NCBI RefSeq assembly: GCF_003390915.1
Contig: NZ_QMEM01000001.1
Coordinates: 992,001-1,056,000, forward strand
Source of the DNA: Lewinella sp. IMCC34183
Lineage (GTDB): Bacteria; Bacteroidota; Bacteroidia; Chitinophagales; Saprospiraceae
DNA length: 64,000 nt
Reading direction: 5' to 3'
The position numbers and the translations under genes were made by a program. The notes below the pieces were generated by a model. That model did not search any database. It was not told the DNA's origin and saw only the letters and a list, made by a program, of their open reading frames with translations. Positions 48,639 to 57,104 of the stretch are shown here, one piece after another (within the stretch, counting starts at the first letter, position 1; each line of letters opens with the position of its first letter).

Positions 48639-48935
48639 CTAACTCAGCAGAGACTGAAGTTTCATGGCGAGGCCCATGTCGCCCTTGATCTTCACTTTGC
48701 CGCTCATCATGGCCATCATCGGGTTGAGCTTGCCACTGCGCAGCTGGTCCAGGGTATCGACGCTGGTCGTCACCACGGTATCGGCCTCCTTGTCCTCGTT
48801 GCTCACCTGAGCCTGGTCCGTAGTCATATCGATGAAGATGACGCCCTCGTCCAGCTGAAGCTTCAGGCTCTTGCCGAGGTTGGGTGCGTTCTGGGCGGCT
48901 TTGGTTACGCCGTCATTGAGTTCCTGGAAGGTCAT
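48639..48935 (-). CDS. SCP2 sterol-binding-domain protein
   Basis: Small cytoplasmic protein of 98 residues consisting of one SCP2 domain: SLKLQLDEGVIFIDMTTDQA forms the beta-sheet, ADTVVTTSVDTLDQLRSGKL and NPMMAMMSGKVKIKGDMGLA the conserved lipid-pocket segments. Such proteins bind lipids or acyl-CoAs. It appears monocistronic; TACCTTGC (48951-48958 on the minus strand), 15 bp before the ATG, may be the -7 element. Confidence 0.93.
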   Translation of the reverse strand: MTFQELNDGVTKAAQNAPNLGKSLKLQLDEGVIFIDMTTDQAQVSNEDKEADTVVTTSVDTLDQLRSGKLNPMMAMMSGKVKIKGDMGLAMKLQSLLS

Positions 48936-49090
48936 GATCGTGAATTTGCGGCAAGGTAGCTGTTTTTGGGTTGCGGGTTGTGGGGTGCGGGACGTGGGAC
49001 GTGGGGACTTGGGAAAGGGGACATGGGGACTTGAGGACTAGGGGCACGGGGAGATGGGACTAGGGACGGTGAGAAATAGAGTACGGGCTA

Positions 49091-49213
49091 TCCCTAGTCC
49101 CTCAATCCCTCAATCCCTCAATCCCTCAATCCCTCAATCCCTCAATCCCTCAATCCCTCAATCCCTAGTCCCTCAATTCCCCAATCCCTCAGTCCCTCAG
49201 TCCCTACTCCCTA
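49091..49213. repeat. Tandem TCCCTCAA-type octamer array with G-quadruplex potential at the alaS 3' end
   Basis: Eight perfect copies of CCCTCAAT occupy 49099-49162, flanked by variant copies (CCCTAGTC, CCCTCAGT, CCCTACTC) that reach 49213. On the minus strand, which is the alaS message, this reads as GGG runs separated by five bases, fitting the G3-N1-7 quadruplex rule many times over. The alaS stop codon (TAG, 49204-49206) and its last codons are formed by the first variant copies. A C-rich partner stretch lies at 48990-49070 on that strand, so a long loose hairpin is also possible. There are no CRISPR-like spacers. Confidence 0.9.
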
Positions 49214-51834
49214 CCAGCCACCAGTTCACGGGCGTGGCTCAGCACCGCGGGGATGCCCCCCGGCTCCTTACCCCCCGCGGTAGCGAAGAAGGGTTGCCCG
49301 CCGCCGCCGCCACGGATGTGCTTCGCCAGGCCCCGGATCATGGCACCTGCGTTCAGCGCCCCGTCGCCGTCCGTCAGCCCCTTACTGATCGCCAGGGTCA
49401 GCAGGGCCTTGCCGTCGGACTCGCTGGCCAGCAGGACGAAGGCATTCTCGATTTCGCCGGTGAGCTGGAAGGCCAGGTTCTTAATGGCGGCCGCATCGTT
49501 CAGCGGGACCTGGGTGGCCAGGAAGTTGACGCCGCCGATGTCCTCGAAGGACTGCTGCAGGTCACTCTTCAGGTCGCCGGCCCGCTCGGCCTGCAGCTTG
49601 TCGAGTTCCTTCTTGAGCGCGCGATTGTCGTCCTGCAGGCTGCGGACGGCCTCGGAGGGGTTGGCGCCCTTGACCAGTTCCTGTACCTCACGGAGGGCAG
49701 CCAGCCGGCCACGGACGTACCATTCGGCTTTCAGGGCGGTCACGGCTTCCAGGCGTCGCACGCCGGCGGCCAGGGCGCTTTCGCTGGTGATCTTGAACAG
49801 TCCTACCTCGCCGGTATGCTTGACGTGGGTGCCCCCGCAGAGTTCGGAACTAAAGTCCTCGTCGAAGGTGATGATGCGCACCGTATCGCCGTACTTCTCG
49901 CCGAAGAGCATCATGGCCCCGGACTTGCGTGCCTCCTCGATGGGCACGTCGCGGCGCTCCAGCAGGGGGATGTTTTCGCGGATCTTGGCGTTGACCAGCA
50001 GCTCGATCCGTTCGAGTTCCTGGTCGGTGGGCCGCTCGAAATGACTGAAGTCGAAGCGCAGCTTGCCGGCCCGCACGTCCTGCCCCTTTTGGACGGCGTG
50101 CTCGCCGAGCACCTCGTGGAGGGCGGCGTGCAGCAGGTGGGCGGCAGTATGGTTGTTGCTCACGGCCTGCCGCTCCTCGGGGGTGACGGCGGTGTAGACG
50201 TCGGCCTGGGGGTCGGCCGGCAGCTTGTCTACCACATGTACCGTGAGGTCGTTCTCCTTCTGGGTGTCGATGACTTCCAGGCGCTCCTCCCCTACCCGGA
50301 TCAGTCCACGGTCGCCGGCCTGACCGCCGCTTTCCCCGTAGAAGGGCGTGCGGTCGAGGACCAGTTGGTATTGCGGCTTGTCCTTCACCTTTACGGTACG
50401 GTACTTGGTGATCCGGGCGCCGGAGTCGGAGAGTACATCGTAACCGATGAAGACGGACGGCTCGTCGGTGAGCACGTGCCAGTCGCCGACTTCCTTGGCG
50501 GCGTCCTTACGGCTGCGGGCCTTTTGCTCCTGCAGGGCGGCGGTGAAGCCGGCCTCGTCCACGGTCAGGCCCCGCTCCTCGGCCAGCAGGCGCGTGAGGT
50601 CGATGGGGAAGCCGAAGGTATCGTAGAGTTCGAAGGCATCCTGGCCGGCAATTGTATTACCGTCGGTATCGAGGGCGGCGAAGCGCTGCAGTCCGTTCTC
50701 GAGCGTCTGCAGGAACGAGCGCTCCTCGCTCTGAATGATACGGGTGATCTGTTCTTCCTGCCGCGCGAGCTCCGGAAAGGCCTGCCCCATCTCCCGGACG
50801 AGCACGGGCATCAGCTTGTGGATAAAGGGCTGCTGCTGGTCGAGGAAGGAATAGCCGTAGCGCACCGCCCGCCGCAGGATGCGGCGCACGACGTAGCCCG
50901 CCCCGCCGCTGCCGGGCAGCTGCCCGTCGGCAATGGTGAAGGCCACCGCGCGCAGGTGGTCGGCCACCACCCGCATGGCCATGTCGGACTTGGCGGCGGG
51001 GGCGTAGCTGCCACCGTAGGACTTGCCGGTGAGCCGCTCGATCTCGGCCAGAATGGGGGTGAAGATGTCGGTATCGTAGGTGGCGGACTTGTCCTGCAGC
51101 ACCATGGTGAGGCGCTCGAAGCCCATGCCGGTATCGACGTGGCGCTCGGGCAGGTTGACCAGGCTGCCGTCGGCCTTGCGGTTGAACTGGATGAAGACGT
51201 TGTTCCATATCTCCACCACGCCGCTGCCGTCGACGTTCACGCCGTCGCGGCCGGGGGATTGGGCGCGTTCTTCCGCCGAGCGGGTATCGACGTGGATCTC
51301 GGTGCAGGGGCCGCAGGGGCCGGTCTCGCCCATTTCCCAGAAGTTGTCCTTCTTATTGCCGTAGAGGATGCGGTCCTCGGGTAGGTAGCGGAGCCAGAAG
51401 TTCTTCGCTTCGTCGTCGGTCGGGATGCCCTCCTCGGGAGCCCCCTCGAAAACGGTAGCGTAGAGGCGCTCGGGGTCGATGCCGAAGCGGTCGGTGAGCA
51501 GCTCCCAGCTCCAGGCGATGGCCTCATCCTTGAAGTAGTCGCCGAAGCTCCAGTTGCCCAGCATCTCGAACATGGTGTGGTGGGTACCGTCGCGGCCCAC
51601 GTCGTCGAGGTCGTTGTGCTTGCCGCTCACCCGCATGCACTTCTGGGTATCGGCTACCCGCCGCTGCTGGGGCACCCGGTCGCCAAGGAAGTAGTCCTTG
51701 AATTGGTTCATGCCCGCGTTGGTAAACATCAGGCTGGGGTCGTCCTTATTGACGATGGGCGCGGAGGGCACGATCTTGTGTGCTTTCTCCCGGAAGAAAT
51801 CTAGAAAGGCGCTGCGGATCTCGGTTGCGGTCAT
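49204..51834 (-). CDS. alaS: Alanine--tRNA ligase
   Basis: Class II aminoacyl-tRNA synthetase of 876 residues. The N-terminal catalytic domain opens EIRSAFLDFFREKAHKIVPS and contains MFTNAGMNQFKDYFLG and GHGGDR-like motif-3 elements further on. The editing domain has HTAAHLLHAALHEVLG and the zinc-type CGGTHVKHTGEVG, where His and Cys residues clear mischarged Ser. The C-terminal domain ends GGGGGQPFFATAGG, the normal signature. I use the ATG at 51834 because upstream residues to 51912 have no family counterpart. A TACCTTTG element ends 4 bp before the ATG, suggesting a leaderless mRNA. Its stop falls inside a repeat array. Confidence 0.98.
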   Translation of the reverse strand: MTATEIRSAFLDFFREKAHKIVPSAPIVNKDDPSLMFTNAGMNQFKDYFLGDRVPQQRRVADTQKCMRVSGKHNDLDDVGRDGTHHTMFEMLGNWSFGDYFKDEAIAWSWELLTDRFGIDPERLYATVFEGAPEEGIPTDDEAKNFWLRYLPEDRILYGNKKDNFWEMGETGPCGPCTEIHVDTRSAEERAQSPGRDGVNVDGSGVVEIWNNVFIQFNRKADGSLVNLPERHVDTGMGFERLTMVLQDKSATYDTDIFTPILAEIERLTGKSYGGSYAPAAKSDMAMRVVADHLRAVAFTIADGQLPGSGGAGYVVRRILRRAVRYGYSFLDQQQPFIHKLMPVLVREMGQAFPELARQEEQITRIIQSEERSFLQTLENGLQRFAALDTDGNTIAGQDAFELYDTFGFPIDLTRLLAEERGLTVDEAGFTAALQEQKARSRKDAAKEVGDWHVLTDEPSVFIGYDVLSDSGARITKYRTVKVKDKPQYQLVLDRTPFYGESGGQAGDRGLIRVGEERLEVIDTQKENDLTVHVVDKLPADPQADVYTAVTPEERQAVSNNHTAAHLLHAALHEVLGEHAVQKGQDVRAGKLRFDFSHFERPTDQELERIELLVNAKIRENIPLLERRDVPIEEARKSGAMMLFGEKYGDTVRIITFDEDFSSELCGGTHVKHTGEVGLFKITSESALAAGVRRLEAVTALKAEWYVRGRLAALREVQELVKGANPSEAVRSLQDDNRALKKELDKLQAERAGDLKSDLQQSFEDIGGVNFLATQVPLNDAAAIKNLAFQLTGEIENAFVLLASESDGKALLTLAISKGLTDGDGALNAGAMIRGLAKHIRGGGGGQPFFATAGGKEPGGIPAVLSHARELVAGRE

Positions 51835-51838
51835 GGCG

Positions 51839-51846
51839 CAAAGGTA
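51839..51846 (-). promoter_or_regulatory. -7 element TACCTTTG directly before alaS
   Basis: A perfect TAnnTTTG word ends 4 bp upstream of the alaS ATG, at the same distance as the one before the xer gene. No good -33 TTTG is visible at the usual spacing. The rest of 51847-52125, upstream of mreB, holds two small inverted repeats (51964-51980 and 51996-52011) and GACCTTTG near 52077, a possible mreB -7 element. Confidence 0.5.
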
Positions 51847-52125
51847 TCGTTGCCGGGCTGAATGGTGGTAGGCCGGGATGGTGCAGCCTGGTCGCCCGTC
51901 CGGATGATTCATGGCCCCGTGCCGTACGGGGGGGCGTCAGTCTCTGCGGGCTTGCCGTACTAAACGGGGGCCGGCCCCGTTTGTAAACCGGAAACCACCG
52001 AAGCCGGTGGGAAACCCAAAGAAATAAGCCTGGGTAATTAGGCTTAGTTCACTACCTATCTCCCGGACTATTTTACGACCTTTGCGATTGAAACTCTGAC
52101 CCTCACGGGTCTGCAACTTAGGGGA

Positions 52126-53163
52126 ATGGCATTCTTAAACTTTTTCAAGCAGGAGCTGGCCGTCGATCTCGGCACAGCGAATACACTCATCATGCAGAAC
52201 GGGCAGGTCGTCATCGACGAGCCCTCCATTGTTGCCATCGACCGGAAATCGGAAGAAACCATCGCCGTGGGCCGTCGGGCCATGCAGATGCACGAGAAGA
52301 CCCACGAAAACATCCAGACGGTCCGCCCGCTGAAGGACGGCGTCATTGCCGACTTCCGGGCCGCCGAGCAGATGATCAAGGGCCTCATCGACATGATCGG
52401 CCGCCGCCGCGCCTTCTTTTCCCACCTCAAGATGGTGATCTGCATCCCCTCCGGTATCACCGAGGTGGAAAAACGCGCCGTCTTCGAGAGCGCCGCCCGG
52501 GTGGACGCCAAGGAGACCTACCTCATCTACGAACCCATGGCCGCCGCCCTCGGCATCGGCCTCGACGTGGAGGAGCCCGTCGGTAATATGATCATCGACA
52601 TCGGGGGCGGTACCACCGAGATCGCGGTCATCGCCCTTTCCGGCATCGTGAGCGATCAGTCGATCCGCATCGCCGGCGACGAGCTGACGGAGAACATCGT
52701 CAACTACATGCGCAAGACGCACAACATCCTGATCGGCGAGCGCACCGCCGAGCAGATCAAGATCCACGTCGGCAGTGCCCTGCCCGAGCTCGACGACCCC
52801 CCGGCCGACTTCTCCGTCAACGGCCGCGACCTGCTCAACGGCATTCCCCGGCAGATCACCGTCACCTACCAGGAGATCGCCGGTGCCCTCGACGAGGCCA
52901 TCGTACAGATAGAGGACGCGGTCATCCGGGCCCTCGAAACCATCCCGCCCGAGCTGGCCAGCGATATTTACAGCACCGGTCTCTACCTCACCGGCGGCGG
53001 CGCCATGCTGCGCGGCCTCGACCGGCGCCTCAGCAAAAAGACCCAGCTGCCCGTCCACGTCGCCGAGGACCCCCTCCTGGCGGTCGTCCGGGGCACCAGC
53101 AAGGCCCTGCAGGACACCGTACGCTACAAGGCCATTCTCGTACCCGCCAGCAGTGTCAGCTAG
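52126..53163 (+). CDS. mreB: Rod shape-determining protein MreB
   Basis: Actin-like cytoskeletal ATPase of 345 residues that guides lateral wall synthesis. Phosphate-binding motifs are intact: AVDLGTANTLI near residue 12, IIDIGGGTTEIAVI near residue 155 and GLYLTGGGAMLRGLDRRL near residue 287. The N-terminal MAFLNFFKQE is a short amphipathic membrane-binding helix. It is followed immediately (no gap) by mreC, so they are one operon. Confidence 0.98.
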   Translation: MAFLNFFKQELAVDLGTANTLIMQNGQVVIDEPSIVAIDRKSEETIAVGRRAMQMHEKTHENIQTVRPLKDGVIADFRAAEQMIKGLIDMIGRRRAFFSHLKMVICIPSGITEVEKRAVFESAARVDAKETYLIYEPMAAALGIGLDVEEPVGNMIIDIGGGTTEIAVIALSGIVSDQSIRIAGDELTENIVNYMRKTHNILIGERTAEQIKIHVGSALPELDDPPADFSVNGRDLLNGIPRQITVTYQEIAGALDEAIVQIEDAVIRALETIPPELASDIYSTGLYLTGGGAMLRGLDRRLSKKTQLPVHVAEDPLLAVVRGTSKALQDTVRYKAILVPASSVS

Positions 53164-53982
53164 ATGGGGAGACTGCTGAGAATACTGATCAACAGCAGCG
53201 GCTTATTCACCTTCGCCGTCCTACAACTCCTTTGTCTTTACCTGATCGTTAATCACAACGATTCCCAGCGCCGCATCTGGGCCGAAACGAAATCGGTCTA
53301 TGGCTCCTCCGCCTCCGAATTCATTGCAGACAAGCTGGCCTTCCTCGACGTGGCCCGCGAGAACGAGATCCTGCGCCGCGAGAACGCGGCCCTGCTGGCC
53401 CGCATTCCCGGCTCCGGCTACAATACCTCGGTCGATACGGCCTCCTTCCAGGATTCGATGCTGCAGCAACGCTTCACCTACCTGGCCAGCCGGGTGGTCA
53501 ACAAGTCGCCCTACGGTCCCTACAACACGCTGGTCATCGACCGCGGCGCCAACCTGGGCGTCGAACGGGGGCAGGGGGTGGTGGCCGACGGCGGACTGCT
53601 CGGCATCGTGAGCGAGGTGACCCCCCGCCACGCCCGCGTGCTCAGCATCCTCCACCTCGATACGCGCATCAGCGCCGGCCTCGACAACCAGGCTTTCGGC
53701 ACCCTCCGCTGGGACGGTCGCGACCCCCGCCGGGTCACCCTCACCGACGTACCGGATTACGTACCGGTGGCCCCGAACGACACCATTTTTACCACCGGTT
53801 ACTCCAACGTCTTTCCCACCGGACTGCCCATCGGTACGGTCGAGTCGAGCGAGCCGCTGCCCGGAACGGGGAGTCAGGACCTGACCGTCGTGCTGCTCAA
53901 CGATCCCCTCATGGCCGGTAACGGATACATCGTGCGGGACCTGTTCAAGGACGAACTAGATCAGCTGAATACGGTAAAATGA
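53164..53982 (+). CDS. mreC: Rod shape-determining protein MreC
   Basis: Inner-membrane protein of 272 residues with one N-terminal span (FTFAVLQLLCLYLIVN), a short coiled coil (FLDVARENEILRRENAALLA) and a periplasmic beta domain with GPYNTLVIDRGANLGVERGQ, VSEVTPRHARVLSI and VPVAPNDTIFTTGYSNVFPT, all typical. It links MreB to the wall synthesis enzymes. The ATG follows the mreB stop with no spacer, and its own stop overlaps mreD as ATGA. Confidence 0.95.
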   Translation: MGRLLRILINSSGLFTFAVLQLLCLYLIVNHNDSQRRIWAETKSVYGSSASEFIADKLAFLDVARENEILRRENAALLARIPGSGYNTSVDTASFQDSMLQQRFTYLASRVVNKSPYGPYNTLVIDRGANLGVERGQGVVADGGLLGIVSEVTPRHARVLSILHLDTRISAGLDNQAFGTLRWDGRDPRRVTLTDVPDYVPVAPNDTIFTTGYSNVFPTGLPIGTVESSEPLPGTGSQDLTVVLLNDPLMAGNGYIVRDLFKDELDQLNTVK

Positions 53983-54503
53983 CCTCTACGGCCCTGGTAA
54001 ATAGCGCCCTGCGGTTCGTCGGACTGTTGTTGTTGCAGGTATTCATTTTCAACCAGGTAGCCTGGGGCTGGGGCGGACGTGACTACCTTTTCGTTTTCGT
54101 TTACCCCCTCTTCGTGGCTATGCTGCCCCTGCGGACGCCGCGCCCCCTCGTTATCCTGCTGGGCTTTCTGCTGGGACTGTCGATCGACTTCTTCAGCGAA
54201 ACGCTCGGCCTCCACGCCGGGGCACTCACCTTCACCGCTTACTGCCGGCCGCTGGTGCTGCGGATCCTGGAGCCCCGCGACGGCTACAATATAAAGACCA
54301 CGCCGAGCGTAGCGGGATTGGGAACCGGCCGGATGTTTCGTTATCTTGGTCTCCTGCTGCTGGCCCACCTTTCAGCTTTTTTCCTGTTGCAGGCGTTCTC
54401 GTTGGTGTTTGCCGCGGATATCCTGCTCAAAACCGTATTTTCCCTACCGGCCAGCCTGGTCGTGATGGCGGTACTGGTACTCATCTTCAATCCTAAAGCT
54501 TAG
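53979..54503 (+). CDS. mreD: Rod shape-determining protein MreD
   Basis: Hydrophobic inner-membrane protein of 174 residues with about five to six helices. The Bacteroidota-type pattern is visible: VFIFNQVAWGWGGRDYLFVF, PRPLVILLGFLLGLSIDFFS and HAGALTFTAYCRPLVLRILE. Position between mreC and mrdA and the ATGA overlap with mreC support the assignment, since MreD diverges strongly in sequence. Confidence 0.92.
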   Translation: MTSTALVNSALRFVGLLLLQVFIFNQVAWGWGGRDYLFVFVYPLFVAMLPLRTPRPLVILLGFLLGLSIDFFSETLGLHAGALTFTAYCRPLVLRILEPRDGYNIKTTPSVAGLGTGRMFRYLGLLLLAHLSAFFLLQAFSLVFAADILLKTVFSLPASLVVMAVLVLIFNPKA

Positions 54504-54512
54504 CGTTTCTTC

Positions 54513-56393
54513 ATGCCTGCTTCCCCGCTAGACGTTCGCACAGTCAGTATTCGAACCATCCTGGTTGCGGCGATGCTGCTCTTGCTAGGCAAGGCTTTCC
54601 ACCTGCAGGTGGTCAGTGACGCCTGGCGCACCCGGGCCGAAAGCGTGGGGAACAGCCAGATCGACCAGTATCCCGCCCGCGGGCTGATGCTGGACCGCAA
54701 CGGGAAGTTGCTGACCATCAACGAACCGATCTACCAGATCGAGTTGACCTACAACCAGTTCTCTCCGCGTGCGGCGACCTTCGATACCACCCGCTTCTGT
54801 GAATTGCTGGGCATCACCCGCCGCTACTTCGAGGAGGCGATTCCCGACACCTGGGGCGGCAAGTATAGTCCCTCCAAACCCTTCACGTTCCTGGCGAACG
54901 TTTCCCCCTCGGTGTATGCTACCTTTCAGGAGAACCTTTTTCAGTTCCCTGGTTTCTCGGCCACCCTCCGCTCCTCCCGCAACTACCCCCACTCCGTGGC
55001 CGCCCACCTCCTTGGCTACATGGGCGAAGTGAGCCAGCGCACCATCGATGCGGGGGCCGGCCGGTACGTATCCGGCGATTACCACGGTATATCCGGACTG
55101 GAATACCAGTACGAATCCGTACTACGCGGAGACAAGGGCCGCCGCCTGGTGTACCGTGACCGACTAGGCCGGGAGGCGGGAGAAGTGCTTGACGGTGCCC
55201 TGGACGAGGACGCCACGGTCGGTACCAATCTCGTGACCACCATAGACCTGGACCTGCAGGAGTACGGCGAAAAGCTGATGGTCAACAAGATCGGAAGCAT
55301 CGTGGCCATCGAGCCCGCTACGGGAGAGATACTCAGTATGATCTCGGCCCCTACCTACGACCCGCGCTCCCTGCGCATCGGTCGCGACCGGGGGCGTTCC
55401 TTCGTGGAACTTCAGCACGATACCCTTCAGCCCCTGCTCAACCGGGCCATTAACGGCAAATACCCGCCGGGCTCTCCCTTCAAAACGCTGGTAGCGCTCA
55501 TCGCCATGGAGACGGGCACCCTTACTCCCGACCGCGGGATCGCCTGCTATGGGGGCTTCACCAGCGGTGGGCGCGTACTGCTGGGCTGTCACAACCACCC
55601 GATGTGCCGGACCGTGGAGGACGCAATCGCCCAGAGCTGCAATGGCTACTTCGTGACCGCCTGGCTGGAAAACATCAACCGCTACGGCGGCCTGACGCCC
55701 GAACGCGGGCTCGACGAGTTCAACGACTACCTGTACCAATTTGGACTGGGCAACAAGCTCGGCATCGATTTTCCCGGCGAGGTCGCCGGTAACGTGCCCA
55801 CCTCCGAATACTACACCAAGCGCTTTGCCCGCGACCAGTTCTGGCGCGCAATCTGGATCCGCTCCCTCGCCATCGGCCAGGGAGAATACGAACTTACCGC
55901 CCTCCAGACCGCCAACATGGCCGCCGCCATAGCCAACCGCGGCCACTGGTACACCCCCCACCTCGTCAAGGAAGTACAGGAGGGCAATCAGGGCCTTGCG
56001 CGGCGCCTCGATCCGGAGCGGCACGACATCGATATTTCGAGGGAGCACTTTGAAACAGTGGTCCGTGGCATGCGCAAAACCGTCACCGAAGGCACCGCAC
56101 GCATCGCCGACGTACCCGGCATCGAGGTCTGCGGCAAGACCGGTACCATCCAGAATTCCCACGGCGACCACTCCAGCTTCGTAGCCTTTGCTCCGGCCGA
56201 CGATCCCAAGATCGCCATCATGGTTTACGTCGAGAACGGAGGCTTCGGCGGTACCGTGGCCGCCCCCATCGCTAGCCTGATGATCGAGAAATACCTCCAC
56301 GGCGAGATCAGCGATAAGCGGCAATGGGTGGAGCAGCGTATGCTCGAAAAAGACATGACCCAGCGTGGCGAGAGTACCATCCGCGTGAAATAG
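54513..56393 (+). CDS. mrdA: Penicillin-binding protein 2 (peptidoglycan D,D-transpeptidase MrdA)
   Basis: Class B PBP of 626 residues for lateral wall elongation. One N-terminal span (ILVAAMLLLLGKAFHLQVV) is followed by the dimerisation domain (YPARGLMLDRNGKLLTINEP, HLLGYMGEVSQ, GISGLEYQYESVLRG). The transpeptidase motifs are complete: Ser321-x-x-Lys324 in GSPFKTL, Ser375-Cys-Asn377 and Lys542-Thr-Gly in GKTGTIQN. It is the last gene of the mre operon, 9 bp after mreD. In many relatives rodA follows; here a PA2169-type gene does. Confidence 0.96.
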   Translation: MPASPLDVRTVSIRTILVAAMLLLLGKAFHLQVVSDAWRTRAESVGNSQIDQYPARGLMLDRNGKLLTINEPIYQIELTYNQFSPRAATFDTTRFCELLGITRRYFEEAIPDTWGGKYSPSKPFTFLANVSPSVYATFQENLFQFPGFSATLRSSRNYPHSVAAHLLGYMGEVSQRTIDAGAGRYVSGDYHGISGLEYQYESVLRGDKGRRLVYRDRLGREAGEVLDGALDEDATVGTNLVTTIDLDLQEYGEKLMVNKIGSIVAIEPATGEILSMISAPTYDPRSLRIGRDRGRSFVELQHDTLQPLLNRAINGKYPPGSPFKTLVALIAMETGTLTPDRGIACYGGFTSGGRVLLGCHNHPMCRTVEDAIAQSCNGYFVTAWLENINRYGGLTPERGLDEFNDYLYQFGLGNKLGIDFPGEVAGNVPTSEYYTKRFARDQFWRAIWIRSLAIGQGEYELTALQTANMAAAIANRGHWYTPHLVKEVQEGNQGLARRLDPERHDIDISREHFETVVRGMRKTVTEGTARIADVPGIEVCGKTGTIQNSHGDHSSFVAFAPADDPKIAIMVYVENGGFGGTVAAPIASLMIEKYLHGEISDKRQWVEQRMLEKDMTQRGESTIRVK

Positions 56394-56531
56394 CCGCCGC
56401 AATTTTTTGTCTTCTCACCGAACGTCTGACGGTAATTCCCTGTTATAGAAGTACAAACCTTGTGAATACAGGGTTTTACATATTTTAATTTTCTATATAA
56501 CTGGAGTGCATTCTCCTTACAAACTATCACC

Positions 56532-56990
56532 ATGGATACCGTCAGCAACGAACAGACCAAAGGCCTCAACAAACTTATCACCACGCTTTACGACGGCGAA
56601 AAAGGCTACAAGGAAGCCGCTGAAGAAGTCGATAGCGTATCGCTCGCTACCAAGTTTCGCGAGTTGAGCCAGCAGCGCTACAACTTCGGCCACGAGATCA
56701 AGCCCTTTATCACCCAGCTCGGTGGTAAGGTCGACAAAGGAGGCAGTACCGGTGCCGCCCTGCACCGCGCCTGGATCGACATCAAGTCGGCCCTCGCCAC
56801 CCAGGACGAAGCATCCGTACTCCAGGAGTGCATCCGGGGTGACGAAAGCGCCGCCGAAACTTACCGTGACGTACTGAAGGACACCAGCTACTCCAGCGAT
56901 GCCCGTCAGGTGATCACCCGTCAGCTGGAAACGTTCGAGCGCACCGTCGCCGAACTGAAGCAGCTCAAGATGACCTACAAGAACGTATAG
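56532..56990 (+). CDS. PA2169-family four-helix-bundle protein (DUF2383)
   Basis: Helical protein of 152 residues, likely ferritin-like. LNKLITTLYDGEKGYKEAAE and FRELSQQRYNFGHEIKPFIT, with GSTGAALHRAWIDIKSALAT in the middle and the final helix ITRQLETFERTVAELKQLKM, match the family. Function is unknown; such proteins are often stress-induced. It has its own AT-rich promoter region (56455-56510, with TTTTACATATTTTAA) and a good terminator, so it looks monocistronic. Confidence 0.9.
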   Translation: MDTVSNEQTKGLNKLITTLYDGEKGYKEAAEEVDSVSLATKFRELSQQRYNFGHEIKPFITQLGGKVDKGGSTGAALHRAWIDIKSALATQDEASVLQECIRGDESAAETYRDVLKDTSYSSDARQVITRQLETFERTVAELKQLKMTYKNV

Positions 56991-57010
56991 TCTCACCAGA
57001 CGCTACTGAT

Positions 57011-57050
57011 TACAGAAGCCCCCTCACCGATCGGTGAAGGGGCTTCTGTA
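57011..57050 (+). terminator. Intrinsic terminator after the PA2169-family gene
   Basis: A long hairpin of 40 bp with arms TACAGAAGCCCC and GGGGCTTCTGTA plus an inner TCACCG/CGGTGA stem lies 20 bp after the stop, followed by GTTTAGG. The stem is strong while the T-tract is short. Confidence 0.75.
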
Positions 57051-57104
57051 GTTTAGGCCCCCGCCCACGCTGTATCTTGCGGCCCCAATGAAGCGGACTC
57101 TCCG

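Noticed and set aside
49091-49213. CRISPR array
   Set aside because: Units are 8 bp in direct tandem without spacers, and no cas genes are near.
49054-51384. 776-codon plus-strand frame across the octamer array and antisense to alaS
   Set aside because: It begins inside the repeat array with a periodic peptide and then mirrors alaS; no domain is visible.
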